Part shown: piece by piece, positions 12,001 through 27,000 of the stretch
Layout of the letters: the number at the start of each line of letters is the position of its first letter
Position numbering within the stretch: position 1 is the stretch's first letter
Assembly (NCBI RefSeq): GCF_932526225.1
Contig: NC_064035.1
Span: forward strand, 15,612,469-15,672,468
Source of the DNA: Nematostella vectensis
Taxonomy: Eukaryota > Cnidaria > Anthozoa > Actiniaria > Edwardsiidae
Direction: 5' to 3'
DNA: 60,000 nt
Translations under genes and position numbers: made by a program
The notes under the pieces: model-generated
The model's input: the letters and a program-made list of their open reading frames with translations, nothing else
Databases searched by the model: none
What the model was told of the DNA's origin: nothing

Positions 12001-15000
12001 TCTTGTTGCTTCGTGTGCAATACATATGAGCGCTTGCGACCGTTCACAACAAACGTCCAATCACCTGACACAAAGCGCGAACATGATTGTGATAAGCGAA
12101 ACGCTATAAAGTCTCAGTACACTCCAGATGCTGGACGAGATACTGGGTATCAACTTCCCCGATAGACATACCTGGCTCCTTCTCCTCAGGTGGAACAAGC
12201 GAACACAGACTGAAACACGGTAGGAAAATATATGACCAAGCGTCAACAGAAAATATCAAGGGGCTGGATCAATGGGAGAGGAAAAGCAAGAAATAAAATA
12301 GTAAATTATGCAATTTCACAACCTTCTCTGTGTTGGATTTGTTTCTCATTAAAGCACAGATGACAAATTCCGGGAGGGTCTCTAGGCTGGATATGAAACT
12401 CCCTTTTTATAACGCATTATTTTAATAAAAGGGAAATTAAAATGTACAAAAAGGTAACTATATGTGGCCCCCTACCCTCCTAAGATTCACTAGTATTACT
12501 AATCATCATAGTGGTCGTCGTTCATAAACAGGACTGATTGCTGAATCGTCAACCAATACTAACACACATTTTTATCTTAATATTTCAGTGTCGTGGCTAA
12601 AATACCATGTCCCTGACCTGTTGAGAGTGATGGAGCCAAACTTCGGGCTGTTCTTGACATATGATTTGTAGTAGTCCAAAGAGTTTGCAGTGAGGACGAA
12701 CCATCTAAAACAAGCACGTTAACATAAACGATAACTCTTTTTTCTCATAAAATCAATACCACAGTTAAACAGCTTAGGCCTAGGGCAAATCCAGCTAGTC
12801 CAGTATTACACCTGGTCCACAATTGAAGCTAGTCCTTTATTACACCTGGTCCACAATTGAAGCTAGTCCACTATTACACCTGGTCCACAATTGAAGCCAG
12901 TCCATTATTACACCTGGTCCACAATTTAGGCTAGTCCATTATTACACCTGGTCCACAATTTAGGCTAGTCCAGTATTACACCTGGTCCACAATTGAAGCC
13001 AGTCCATTATTACACCTGGTCCACAATTGAAGCCAGTCCATTATTACACCTGGTCCACAATTGAAGCCAGTCCATTATTACACCTGGTCCACAATTTAAG
13101 CTAGTTCTATTATTACACCTGGTCCACAATTGAAGGTAGTTTATTATTACACCTGATCCACAATTTAGGCTAGCCCAGTATTACACCTGGTCCACAATTA
13201 AAGCTAGTCCACTATTACACCTGGTCCACAATTGAAGCTAGTCCATTATTACACCTGGTCCACAATTTAGGCTAGTCCTATTATTACACCTGGTCCACAA
13301 TTGAAGCTAGTCCTATTATTACACCTGGTCCACCATTTAGGCTAGTCCATTATTACACCTGGTCCACCATTTAGGCTAGTCCATTATTACACCTGGTTCA
13401 CAATTGAAGGTAGTCCTATTATTACACCTGGTCCACAATTGAAGCTAGTATTACTAGCTTCAATTGTGGACCAGGTGGACACATGGTCCACAATTGAAGG
13501 TAGTCCATTATTACACCTGGTCCACAATTGAAGGTAGTCCATTATTACACCTGGTCCACAATTGAAGCTAGTCCATTATTACACCTGGTCCACAATTGAA
13601 TCTAGAAGACTAGGTCCTGCCAATAGAAGACTAACTTAATGAGATGCTTTGCACAGCACGGATTTACCTTTTCCTTTTAGAGTCGTTGGCTCCTTCCTTG
13701 ACCATCCAGCCTTTTTCTAGGACGTCCGCCATACCTTCGTCAATCTCTCGCTCTTTGCTGTCATTGATAGCTGCAAGCAAATTAGAGGCTAGTTATCAAC
13801 GGAACTTTCAAGATCAACCTTCTATGTTATACCTCCTATGGTACCTTGGCGTGTATGACAGACTTACCTTGAACCCAAACATTGAGCTCATCTTCAGTCT
13901 CTGTCATGAAGTTCATGACTCGATTAGCGGTGATAATCGTGAAGCAGTTTGGCCTGAAGAGTAGAAGAGATATATATGAGCTCAACCTAAAGTAGCTTGC
14001 GACGCGTTTCCTCGTCACTTACTTGTTTGCAACTCCACCTGGGGAGCACGACTCGATCATCGACACGTCAATCGTACCCTAATAAGGAGAGAAATGTAGA
14101 GAGGGATTAATTTTATGTTTGGTTGTCTATCGTCTGTTTGTGAACAAAAAATGAATTCATCAACTTCTCAATGACATCCAGTCTTGTAGCCTGAAGTTAA
14201 ATTCCTCACCACTAATTGTCAAAGGGATTTAAAAAGTTACACTTGGCAATTGCCTAGCTCTTTGCTTTTTTAAGCCTTGCCATTTTTTGCTTAGTGATAT
14301 CAATTCAAAGAGCATCCTTGTCCATTGGCCTCCCTTCGTTGTCTAGCAAAATTTTACTCACCACAGCATTCTTGACATTGGCAGACTCTTCCCGCATGTC
14401 CTTGAGGTCAGCATCAGTGGCCCTGTTCACTCTGTTTAGGATGTTGTACCACTGGCTACAATAATAAAAGGAATGTCTTTTAAGCTTTGCCATTTTATTA
14501 TCCAAAATATCAAGTTCCATTTTCATCGGCTGATTTTTGGACTGTAATCGATTAAATGCACTGTGACTCTGAGGAACCCTTACTTCCAGTCGTATGTCGA
14601 CTCGGCGATGATGTGGTATGTTCGTCCTTCTGTCACGATGCTGAAGCCATTTTCTTTCACTCCATCATCAACGACTCTCCTGAAAAAAAAAAAGACCAAA
14701 AATCAATGTCGATCAAACCTTCTTAAATTTTCATTCTCACGGATTCAAAGCGATGCTTGGCAGCGACGCGTTGGGTCCTCCGAGGATATATAAACTGTGG
14801 CAATAATTATCAGTGTTCAATATTGCTCCAAAACACGATTGTTTAGTTGACTTAATCTCTTGATATGACACTAAGTGCTCTAACGTTTTCTTGGCCAATT
14901 GTATGCCATTGTCTTTTGACTTATAAATAAGCGTTCCTGATATCGATGGAAACACATTCTTGGTCGATTTCGTCAAGTTGACAAACGAAGCTTACATGAT

Positions 15001-18000
15001 ACTGATGGCTTCGAGAGACTTAGTGCCCTCCGGGTCTATTGCATGCGTGTAAAGGATTTCTTGATGGCTTAAATAGCTTTCCAGATACCGATGGAAACAT
15101 CATCTTGGTCAGTTTAGTCAGATTGACTAACAGAGTACCCGATTTCTATGGACCCGATAGCCTTTACCTTCCTGGTCGATTGTATAGTGGTATGGTTATA
15201 AGATTGTCAAGGTTGACTCACATAGCTTTCCTGATATCTATAGTACCAAGAGCCTTTGCGCCTTCCTGGTCCGTCTCATGGTAGGTCAGGATGTTATCCT
15301 TCAACACGAACCAGCGTCTCTTCCAGTTCCGCCTATTTAAACAACAATCAGATTGTAATAAGATTCTTATTACCTTGTGAGTCTCGTGAGAGAGTCGTGA
15401 CATCCTGTAGACTATCAAGGGACTGGCAAAAAAATGACGCCTTTGTGGCATTGTGGTACATACATAAATGCACTATGTTTATAAAATCATCACCCTCCAA
15501 GCAGCCGAATTTTAACGTTGAATTTTAATTCTGCACTACCAAGTTAAAGAGGGTGTATAGGGTACAACATGGTAGATTCGAAGAATACAAGAATGCCCAC
15601 GACTCATGTCCGTCGAAAAACAGCTTAGGATCGAAATTGATGGTTCTGTGGAGGAGAAAGAGCTAGAACCAGGAATCGAAGCTGAAACCTGAAGCCGAAA
15701 CCCAGTAGAAAGAGGCACAGACACAATATAGCGATGCTCTGCCAATTGCACCATCCAGGCAACCACTCACTCTGAAGTGTTCAATGGGCTTATTTACATT
15801 ACCATGCAAGGCCATTATATGATAAGTAAGCTAATGTGAAACCTTGATAGTGTGCCTGTCCCGCCACCTTTCTTCATCAGCCAGCCACTCTTTAGAGCAT
15901 CCTGCAAAAGAAAGAGATATGATCGCAACGTGCCGTAGGGCTACAGAAACGCTTTACAATATCGGCCCATTAAATCCACCCTAAGTAAGGTGCCACATAT
16001 TATTGTTCCTAAAACGTATAAGGGTGTTGGGACACTTCTCTGAGGGCCGTTGCTAAACTTAAAGACGTTATAAACCCGCCAAACATTGGTGAAATGGAAT
16101 AAATTTAGGCATGGCAACATTGTTTATGAATCTCTAAATTTTGATGATGTCTTCAGTCGATGACGTCATCACATGACGGAAAAATTCTATAATCTTAGCT
16201 GTTGAAGTATCTGCAATGATAAATGTAGCTTTATAACATTATTCGGGAAGGTGCCTACAAAGTGACGTATGCGTTTTAGATTCTTCCAAATAATTTTTGG
16301 CACAATTTTTATTTTTATTTTTCCACTCTTATTTGAATAATTTCTTTAAATCGAAATCGATACGTAGTTTTATAGAGGGCAACTAGGTGAATATTCTCTG
16401 CCTAAAAAATCGCGGAGCGTCCGTTCTTCGCTTAGATTATAGAGTTAGAAACGCAAACCGGAAGAAGAATTATCTACGCATGCGCAATTAAATAAAGCCT
16501 GATTACTCATGCAAATGTTGTGATATATTTTTTTTATAAAAATATAGACTTTTCTATCGCTTTTTAACAGTATAATACGCATTAAAACAACTTTTTTCTT
16601 GCTTAAATCAGCATTTCAAGTCGCTAAGTAGGTGCCCTAGGTAAAAAAATGCTTCTTCTATTTTATTTTACGTTACTTGCTGTTTATTACGTTTTTCTCG
16701 CCAGTTTCTGGCGGTTTTTTTTAAGCTAATAATGTTGCGCGCGCGTTAGTTGTTTTCCCGCCAGCTGATTTTCCCGCCTGAAAGTGTGAAGTTCCCGGAT
16801 GATCGCGTGCGGGCCTAACAACCGAATCGCCAAGTAACAAGAAATGTCCCAGCTGCGCTGTTACGTACCTTTCAGCGCATTTTCTATATAATTTTTGGAT
16901 TCGAAAGACATAACAACACAGATTGCAACAATATAGCTGCTTGAAATAGAAAAACAACTAATTGCTTTATATTTGTATTTGATTAAAAGCAACCTTATTT
17001 TTCTAGCATTCTCTTGGGTTTACCATGTCAAATTATTGCCGAAATAAGCTTGATCGTCGAACCAAATTTTAGTTGTTTTACTTGCATAACATGTTTTGAG
17101 TAGCTCATAGCGACCTGTCAAAAACTGGTTACATTTATAAACAGGTTGTTAACAATTGTAGATCGAATAAAACGGGTATTATACCTGTTTTCCTCTGAAC
17201 CACATGAATGTGTCATCCCTCAGGACACACCAGTGTTTCTTCCAAAGGCTCAACAGCCCACCTGGAAACATGCATAGGTGGGTGTATTAGAATGTGACAT
17301 CGTGAGATAGTTAGCATAAGGTACTAAGCAGAGTTAGTGAGGTAGGAGAGAGAAACTAATACTTAGCATGTGAGACACACGGATGCATGGGAAAAAGAAA
17401 GAGAGTGAAACGGTTCCGTTTTCCTTTGCCTCCGGTTACATCTTTTTTTTTCCTTGTACGTTCGTGTGGTTTTCGCAAACGTTTAACATTACACGTCCAC
17501 GCTTCCTTTACGTCCGCGCGTCCGTCTCCGTTTGAGCAGTGAGAAAGGGAGCAAGTTAATTAGTTCTAGTAAGCGAGTGATATTTTTACCTCGCATCATG
17601 AGGTAGCCTTCCTGTAACATCTCCGCTGCTTCATAAACACTCAGCGGTCGCTCCATGGTGTCCTCGTCTTCTTCGTCTTCCTCGTCACTGTCTTCGTACT
17701 GAACAGATCACATAAGCGATAAGTACCTCTACTTTCTCTATTATATCCCTTGACGTGGCCTCTAATTTCTCTAAATTCCCTTCTGTCCAGGAAATGAAAT
17801 TAGGGTGTAGTTAGAAAAGGAAACAACCCCTTGCCTAAAGTGAATAATATGAGTGGTTTGAAGATCGAGTGAAGGATGAAGAACTTGATTAAATAGTACT
17901 TAAGAATGTATTTTGTCCATGGTGGCCTTCCAGGTATTTCATGCAACCGAACTCAAAAGGCGAAGTGAGGTGAGATGTTCTTGTCTTATTCTCCTCACCC

Positions 18001-21000
18001 TTCCCCACGCGAGGAGGAAGTTCCTTTACCTTGAGTTGTCGGTCAAGCTCCGCGATCTGGGCTGCAGCCTCCGCCTCCGCTTCTTTGCGCCTTCTTTCTT
18101 CCTCTTCAGCTTTCAACCTGAGTTAAGAGCTAGTCAACAACTATGCTTCTACAACATTGGCACACCCAGCAATAAGGTTTTACAGCAATTTCAAGTAGTA
18201 TGCTCGATTTACAGCCGATGTAAGCACCGCAAACGAATAAACGACAGTCGCAAATAGTAAATAGCTTGAAATAAGCAAAAAAGGTAAAGGTCTGGGGGTT
18301 TGATATCCTTATGTCCGACTACGTAATGGACTATTTTGGCCCTCTTACCTCGCTTCTTCTTCAATTCGCTGACGCTCTTTCTCTTGCTAAAAAACAAAAA
18401 AAAACAACCAATTCAAGCACATCAAGTGATTAGAAAACATGACCAAAGAATAAAGAAGTAAACCTTCTTGAGGTATACTTAGGAGATATCCACAAGCCGG
18501 TTCGTCCACAAGCGAGTCGTTTTGTCCACATATAGTTTTTACAAAACTGTAACCTCATAGCATAGTGTTTCATAGAAATAAATTCCATAAAAACATAGCA
18601 ATACATACTTGTTTGCGAAGTTCCTCCTCTGCTTGCCTCTTAGCTTCTTCCTCCATCCGCCGTGCTTCTTCGATTTCCTTCGCCTTTGCCAGGGCAGTCA
18701 ACCGCTCAGCTTCCGCCAGCCGGCGTTTCTCTTTCTCTTCTTCTGCCTTCTTGCGCGCCTCTTCCTCCGCCTGTACATGTTTGTGTTAGTACTAAGGTAT
18801 AAGCATGATTACGACAGCGATGATGATAACCATAATGAAATATGCAGTTGACATTATTGGCAGAGACGATGATAATGATATAAATGGTGATGTTATTGAT
18901 TGAGATGATTATGATGGCATAATCATAATAACGGATTCAATGTTGGCAATGATGTGATGATGATGTTGTTGATTATGCTGATAATATTATGTTGCCTGTA
19001 ATGATTGTGATGATGATAATTTCACTATTTACTTGAGAAATGATTACGCTTATACAATGATTGTGATGATGACAACTTTACTATTTACTTCAGAAATGAT
19101 TACGCTTATACAATGATTGTGATGATAATAATTTTAAGCTATTTACTTCAGAAATGATGTGTCTCATACCTTGCGTTTAAGCTCTTCAAGCTCTTTGATT
19201 TTCCTTTCTTGCTCCAGTCTCTCCATTTCCCTTAAAAATAATAATAATCAGAAAATGCCCCAGGTTTTTGTTGTCAAATGTGGCTGCCTTCATATTTCAA
19301 ATACTCAAATTCTTCAGTGAAGAATTGAGATGCAAGCGGCAAGAACTTACCTTCGGCGTTCCTCTTCTTTCCTTCGCTCCTCCTCTCTTATCCTCTCCTC
19401 TTCCAGTCGTTTTTCTTCCAGCAACCGTTTGAGAAGCTTGCGAGCCACGAGTCCACGTTGGAACTATTACAAAAGTAGACATAAACGGCATATCAAAGTA
19501 TATTTCGACGACGGGGACGACGAAGACTATAGAGACGATCGTCCGAAAATCACGTACAAGCTTTGCGTTAATCTTTATAACTGGGATCGTGTATTTCTTG
19601 CTCAGTGAAAACAGATGGTTCGGTTTACGAGCGCAGCAGTACTGTACCGCAAAGGGTGTCAGGTGACGGAAAACGGTTAAAATGTATTAAACATTTCCAT
19701 GTCTAGCCTCCCATTTCACGAATCTATTGTCTTCACTTTTTGAAGTACTCATCATCGCCTTCGACACTGATATTATCTACTTATTCAATTGCTGATTACC
19801 TTTTGGATTGCGATGGCGGCCTTCTGCATGGCCAAGAACTTCTTGCGATAAAAACGACCCTGAATACAAAAGGAAGGCACGTCAAAACAGGGATTTTAAA
19901 ATTCACCTGAAAGCTTTCAGAGGCGAATGATGTGATTCTATAAAACGATTATCGAATACATATACAAGTCTTAACATTATTTTACACTATTTTAATTTAA
20001 ACCCAGGCGTCTTGAAATATCAAATACCTTTGCAATTTTCTGTAACAGAATGACGTCATTTCTGATCTTCAGGTATTTCTTCCTGACCAGGTATCCCATG
20101 ATCCTTTTCTTGATAACCATGGCAACGACTTCGAGCTCCGCATTTCGCTTTCTTTCCATCGAGAAGTCCAGCCGGTCCTTCATGAACGCCTGTAAGATTT
20201 GCAATAAGGTATACAATATAATAAAATATCGACATATCGGGTGTTTGGTTAAATGTGAAGTAAGAAATGTCTGGTACAACGCGACGCACGCTACCGTGGC
20301 CACCTTGACAATTAAAGGATACTAGAATCGTACTATCTAATTGAAACAAGCAGTCACCAGCCACCACCAGTCATCAGAACAAGACGGAAAATTACAACGT
20401 TGTACAACTTGACGCACGCTACCGTGGCTACCGTGGATACTAGAATCGCACTATCTTATTGACACAAGCAGTCAACAGCCAATCAGAACAAGACGACAAA
20501 TTAGAGGCTTTGAAGGTCTTGTTGAAAGAAACTGTAAATCTCGCATCCTTATTGCCTAGCTCTCTACCTAAGCCTTTGACTTAGGTAGCGTGCGACGCAA
20601 ACATAAAAAAAACTTGGAAGGTCGGCGGTGTAGTTTAAAGGTCCAATATATTAATGAAACAGTACCTTGGTGTTACCTATCTTCCACTGTGTGCCATCAG
20701 GGTCAAACTCTTTCAGAAGAGAAGCACAATTGTCTTTGGTATTAGCAGACAGAGGCTTGCCACGAAGCAGAGCTTTGTACCTTCGATAATGAATACATAA
20801 CCACATTAATGAAACCGATAATGAAACCTGTTACGACAGGACAGTGGGCCATGAAAGTCAAGAAAGGAACGTCAGCGAACAAGGATACCATCCAAAAGAA
20901 GAAGATAATATATAATATGAAAATGAAACTTTAAAATTCTGTTTAGCCGAGAGCATGATAAAATATCTCAAATGTCTTCTGGGGAGGGACTCTATTATAT

Positions 21001-24000
21001 ATAATTTTTTTTATGAACGTGCTACCTGTACAAAAAGTCTTTAAAGGTGAGGCGGACGGGGAAGCCAGCACGTCTGATTCGAACCGTTTCTAGCATGCCT
21101 GAATAACGAAGTTGGTTCATAACCAGCTGGGGGTCGAACATCTGGGGCAGCTAGAGAGATCCAAACAAAGAACTTTCAGGACATTTTACTTTGATTGTTG
21201 AAAAAAATAAATATACTAGTCGATAATGAAGGATGGAAAAAATAACAAATCGTAAACTGGTCGATCAAACTAGGATACATAAAATCAATTTGCCAAAATA
21301 TACCTTCTTGTGATTTGGCTTAACGCATCTGACAAAGTACGGATGAGATTGGCCCAGCGTTGTCATCAGCGACGCCAACGACTCCTGCAATAACAAACAT
21401 CGAAGAGTTGTCAGCTTCCATTTTGTCATCCTAGCGAAAAACTAAACATGGGAACCATCCATTTACATCGGCTGTTTTGGGGAGCTGTTAGCGATATTTC
21501 CGATTGAATTCGGTAAAAGAAGTACAAAACTTTGCGTTTAGATGATTATTTCGAGATTTCTTCCTGTGTTTAGATACTAAACAAAATAAATTGCAAGGAT
21601 GTGACTGAGTTAAGCGTCCACTATTACCGTACGTTTGAGAAACAATTCCTCGATGTTCACAGCTTTTCAGAAGTCCCCAAAACAGACACAACGTCGAAAA
21701 GATGGATGTGAAATTAAGCTATAACACATAAACTACACAGAAGTAGAGGTACCGGTTTTTGCTTACATAATAATCAGGTGACGACTCACCTTGAACTGGG
21801 AGCTGACGGTTGGTCGCTTTTTCGCTGACTTCGTATTCGTCGACGGCAAACCTGGTTTAATGGACTCCATCACATCGTACACGAAATCAGATCTGTGAGT
21901 TACACGACGAAAAGAGCATATTCATTTGGACGTAAAAACATGACTTGCGCTGCAGTGTGAAATAAAATTTTACCTGACTTTCAAAGGGAGCTATTTTTGT
22001 CTAGAATAATAATCTAGATCCAAGTCTAGAGATGACTGTATCAATCGATAATAAATAACATTATTACCTGCTTTGTCGCAAACAGTTCAGAATATCATCT
22101 CGGAACGTGTCCCTGAGGAGAATATTAGCATTGTATCAGATACCAGGGAATGGGGGGGGGGGGGGGGGGGGGGGTGCGCAGTCATAGGTATCATATGGAA
22201 AAAGCAAAGTATTTAAAGACTCTTTAGTGAGAAATGACCCACTGTTTGCCGCCGTGGACGCGCCTCGATACTGGGTAAAGGCACATTTAATGACATATTT
22301 TTCTACCTCCCTCCAAAATGAACTAGATCATTCTCCGTTCATATACATGTCCTTGAATTGTTCAGATTGTGAAAATTTGCATTGCGAAATAAATCGTTTC
22401 TATACTTTTGATAACTGCATATTAACGATTTTTGGGTTTGGAATAGACGGCGGACAAACGGGATGAATAGGGGCAGGGCTAGACCTAACCTACATTTCTA
22501 ATCAAAGTTAAGTAAAATATTTCTCGACTTTAAGACTGAGTTGCAGTTTAATGATTCTTCCTGCAACCCTTAACAAATATGTGCTTCACAACCAGGCAGC
22601 CTTCTTTAAATATTTGCAGCTATTCTCTTACCAAGCCTTAAGCAGGTGTTTAGATTAATTAAGGCTTTTTTAAAACAAACAATTTCAAAATACGGCACTT
22701 ACTGTAAATTACACCATCTGGAAAACGATCCATTCTCACATTTCTCCGTAAGCTATACTACCCACTTTTCGTTTTAGAATATTTAGAAACGAGATTTTAA
22801 TAGATTGGTGTTTGATAGGTGATCCGGAGTCATTTTAGAAACACTAAACGCACTCATTGTCCGTGATCCTTTCTTTTGAATAGCTATGCCATGATTAATG
22901 GTTTTTAGGTAAAATTGCATCCTCACCCTTTAATCATTTTTAGAATAATCGAAAAAAAAAATAATGGACCAATGAAAAAAAAAAATAGACTAACAGTTTT
23001 TGAGATTGGGGTTGAAGTGGATGTCAATAAACGGGTCGTATATTGCAATTTCATAAAATAAATTTCGCTTTGTTCCTGGCAGTGTTAAGATCAAACGGTG
23101 CACGAAAGAAGCGCCTGAAAAAAAAACCTTTACTGTCAACCATGAGTACCTAAATCAATGTAGACTAATAGTTTTTGAAACCGGGTTTGGAGTGGATAAT
23201 AAACGGGCCCTATATTGCAATTTGATAAAGTAGAATGCTAGTTTAAAACAAAATGCTTGTTTAATAACTTTTCTTGCCTAGACCTCATCCATATACCAAG
23301 TAGAGATGAAAATGAGATGATCTTCAACACAATATTCAAACTAAAAATCAGCTAAGTAAATCAAGTAGGTGAAAAATGTTTTGGACTACATGATATTACA
23401 CTGAATCTCCCATTCATTCAGTTTGATTGTCTAAACGATTTCCTCTTCACTTTCCGAGACTTTCCAAATCAAATAATAGCTTTGTTTTGATACAATTAAC
23501 GATATCTTAAAAATAAACTTGAATGTACTTTTTCCATGATAAAAAAGTACATAACATTGATGAAGATGTACAGATTTCCCATTAATAGAAACCTTGGCAA
23601 AAACATAGAAAACACTAGGATTGGTGAATTTGGCACGAAAACCGCAAATGCGAGTGATATTATTTTTCGTGTAAAATCTGGCACAGGGTTAGCGTTTGGC
23701 CAGATGCCCGAAATCATACTTTTTTAAAAGCATTATACTTAACAATTCCAAAAGAAACAAATGGGAAAGACGTCATCCATCTTTCGATAAACTGTGCTAT
23801 AACATTTACTTTACGCCTAGATACCACATTTCACTTTGTTCCTGGCAGTGGTAAGATCATACGATGCACGAAACAAGCCTCTGAAAAACGAGAAAAAAAA
23901 TAAGAGAAAAAAAAACCTTACTGTCAACCACGAGTACCTTAATCAATGTAGACTAATAGTTTTTGAGATTGGGTTTGGAGTGGATTGCAATAAACGGGTC

Positions 24001-27000
24001 CAATATTGCAATTTGGTAAAGTAGAATGCTTGTTTAAAACAGAATTCTTGTTTAATAACTTTTTTGCCTAGACCTTACTGTCAACCACGAGTACCTTAAT
24101 CAATGAAGACTAATAGTTTTTTAGACTGGGTTTGGAGTGATTTGCAATAAACGGGTCCCATATTGCAATTTGATAACGTAGAATGCTTTAAAACAGAATG
24201 CTTGTTTAATAACGTTTTTGCCTAGACCTTATCCATATACCAAGTAGAGATGAAAATAAGATGATCTTCAACATAATATTCAACCTAAAACTCAGCTAAG
24301 TAAATCAAGTAGGTGAAAAGTGTTTTGGACAACATGATATTACACTGAATCTCCCATTCATTTAGTTTGATTGTCTAAACGATTTCCTCTTCACTTTCCG
24401 AGACTTTCCAAACCAAATAATAGCTTTGTTTTGATACAATTAACGATATCTTTAAAATAAACTTGAATGTACTTTTTCCATGATGAAAAAGTACATAACA
24501 TTGATGAAGAAGTAGAGATTTCCCATTAATAGAAACCTTGACAAAAACATAGAAAACACTAGGATGGGTGAATTTGGCACTAAAACCGCAAATGCGAGTG
24601 ATATTATTTTTCGTGTAAAATCTGGTACAGGATTAGCGTTTGGCCAGATGCCCGAAATTATCCTTTTTTATAAGCATTATTCTTAACAATTCCAAAAGAA
24701 ACAAATGGGAAAGACGTCATCCATCTTTCGATAAACTGTGCTATAGCATTTACTTTACGCCTAGATACACATTTCGCTTTGTTCCTGGCAGTGGTAAGAT
24801 CATACGATGCAAGAAATAAGCGCCTGAAAAACGAGAAAAAAAAGAGAAAAAAAATACCTTACTGTCAACCACGAGTACCTTAATCAATGTAGACTAATAG
24901 TTTTTGAGACTGGGTTTGGAGTGGATTGCAATAAACGGGTCCAATATTGCAATTTGGCAAAGTAGAATGCTTGTTTAATAACTTTTTTGCCTAGACCTTA
25001 CTGTCAACCACGAGTACCTTAATCAATGAAGACTAATAGTTTTTTTAGACTGGGTTTGGAGTGATTTGCAATAAACGGGTCCTATATTGCAATTTGATAA
25101 AGTAGAATGCTTGTTTAATAACTTTTTTGCCTAGACCTTATCCATATACCAAGTAGAGATCAAAGTGAGATGATCTTCAACATAATATTCAACCTAAAAA
25201 TCAGCAAAGTAAATCAAGCAGGTGAAAAATGTTTTGGACTACATGATATTACACTGAATCTCCCATTCATTTAGTTTGATTGTCTAAACGATTTCCTTTT
25301 CACTTTCCGATACTCTCCAAACCAAATAATAGCTTTGATTTGATACAATTAACGATATCTTAAAAATAAACTTGAATGTACTTTTTCCATGATGAAGAAG
25401 TACATGACATTGATGAAGAAGTACAGATTTCCCATCAATAGAAACCTTGGCAAAACCGTAGAAAACACTAGGATGGGTGAATTTGACGCTAAAACCGCAA
25501 ATGCGAGTGATATTATTTTTCGTGTAAAATCTGGCACAGGATTAGCGTTTGGCCAGATGCTCAAAATCATTCTTTTTTATAAGCATTATTCTTAACAATT
25601 CCAAAAGAAACAAATGGGAAAGACGTCATCCATCTATCGATATACTGTGCTATAGCATTTACTTTACGCCTAGATACCACATTTCGCTTTATTTCTGGCA
25701 GTGGTAAGATCATACGATGCACGAAACAAGCGCCTGAAGAGCGAAAAACAAAACTACCTTTACTACCATGAGTACCTTAATCAACGGCACCGAGAAAAGC
25801 TACGTCTTCATGCCTGTCGATATGTTCAGCAAATCACTCTTTTTTGCCGTGTTTGTCGTGTATTTTCTGGTTGGAACGGCCGGCAACGCAATTCTGCTCT
25901 TTGCCGTGCGTCAAGTCCAGGTGAACCAAAGGGGAAAACCTAAGCGAGCAATGGACCGAAACCTTACCACAACCTTCCTCTACAGCCTAACTCTCAATAA
26001 CGTTCTGACAGCCGTAAGCGCACTCGTTATTAACGGCTTCCAGATGTATGTGGACATGTTCACAAGCGACTGGTCCTGCAGAGCTCTCCGCTTCACCACC
26101 TACACGTTATCGACCATCAAGATTTTCAATATTGTTGTCATTTCTGTGGAAAAGTACTTTTCCATTTTTTACCCAATGAAACTAAGCTCCTCTTTCTTGG
26201 TGAAGAAACTGCTGGCGGCGACATGGGTCGGCGGGGTTATCCTTGGTGTGTCCTTAACTTCAATTGTTAAACGAGTCCACGAGGACCTTGGTCCTTCGAC
26301 TTACACTGTGACTTGCCAGTATGATAAAGACACAAAGGCCGTTTTTTTCGGTACCACAACTGTGGCATACTTTGTCCCTTGCATTCTATTGCTGGTACTC
26401 GCAATCAGGATAACAAGATTCCTCAATAAGCGACGACGTAAAGTTATGAACGAGACCCATGTATTTGTAGACAGGGCATACATGTGGCGATTTAAAGATG
26501 CCCGGGTGTTTGTCAACATTATCCTAACGGTCGCGCTGCCGTACAGCCTATTTGCGGTCTTTGCGGTGTTGCGGGTAATACTGAAGTTTGAACATGATTT
26601 CTATCACTCATGGATTGTTCGCAATGTCAACGCTGTATTCGCACTTTCAAACTGTGTATTCATTCCAGTTTTTAGCTTTGCAAACAACCGTCAGTTTCGT
26701 GTTGTACTCATGCGACTCACGTTCAAACGAAGAAACAATCAGAATGTCGGACAGGATGGTACAGAAACAAGACAAGGAGTCAAACGGGTGGGAGGCCAGA
26801 GGGAAAGACCGCGGAGAGGCGGCACACAGCCGCTACCAGAGCGCATTATTTGCCTATCAGCCAGTCACAGGCAACCCATAACAGATCCACAGCAAGACAA
26901 TCAGAACGGATTTGACACAGCCCTCTAACAGTGAATCAAGGCCGAGTGAAAAAAACCGCGAAAGTGCGCCTGCTCTAGTAGCAAGGACCTCTATGCGTTC

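Noticed and set aside
14563-14793. Plus-strand frames opposite myosin exons 34-35 and elsewhere (13644-13964, 17913-18257, 18565-18851)
   Set aside because: They are antisense shadows of PH-domain and charged-helix exons; serine/arginine-rich translations arise from the complement of Glu/Lys codons.
23496-25570. Repeated 62-73-codon frames on both strands in the GPCR upstream units
   Set aside because: One copy has a stop (24519 region) or lacks the start, both strands are open over the same bases, and no known motif is visible; likely by-products of the repeat.
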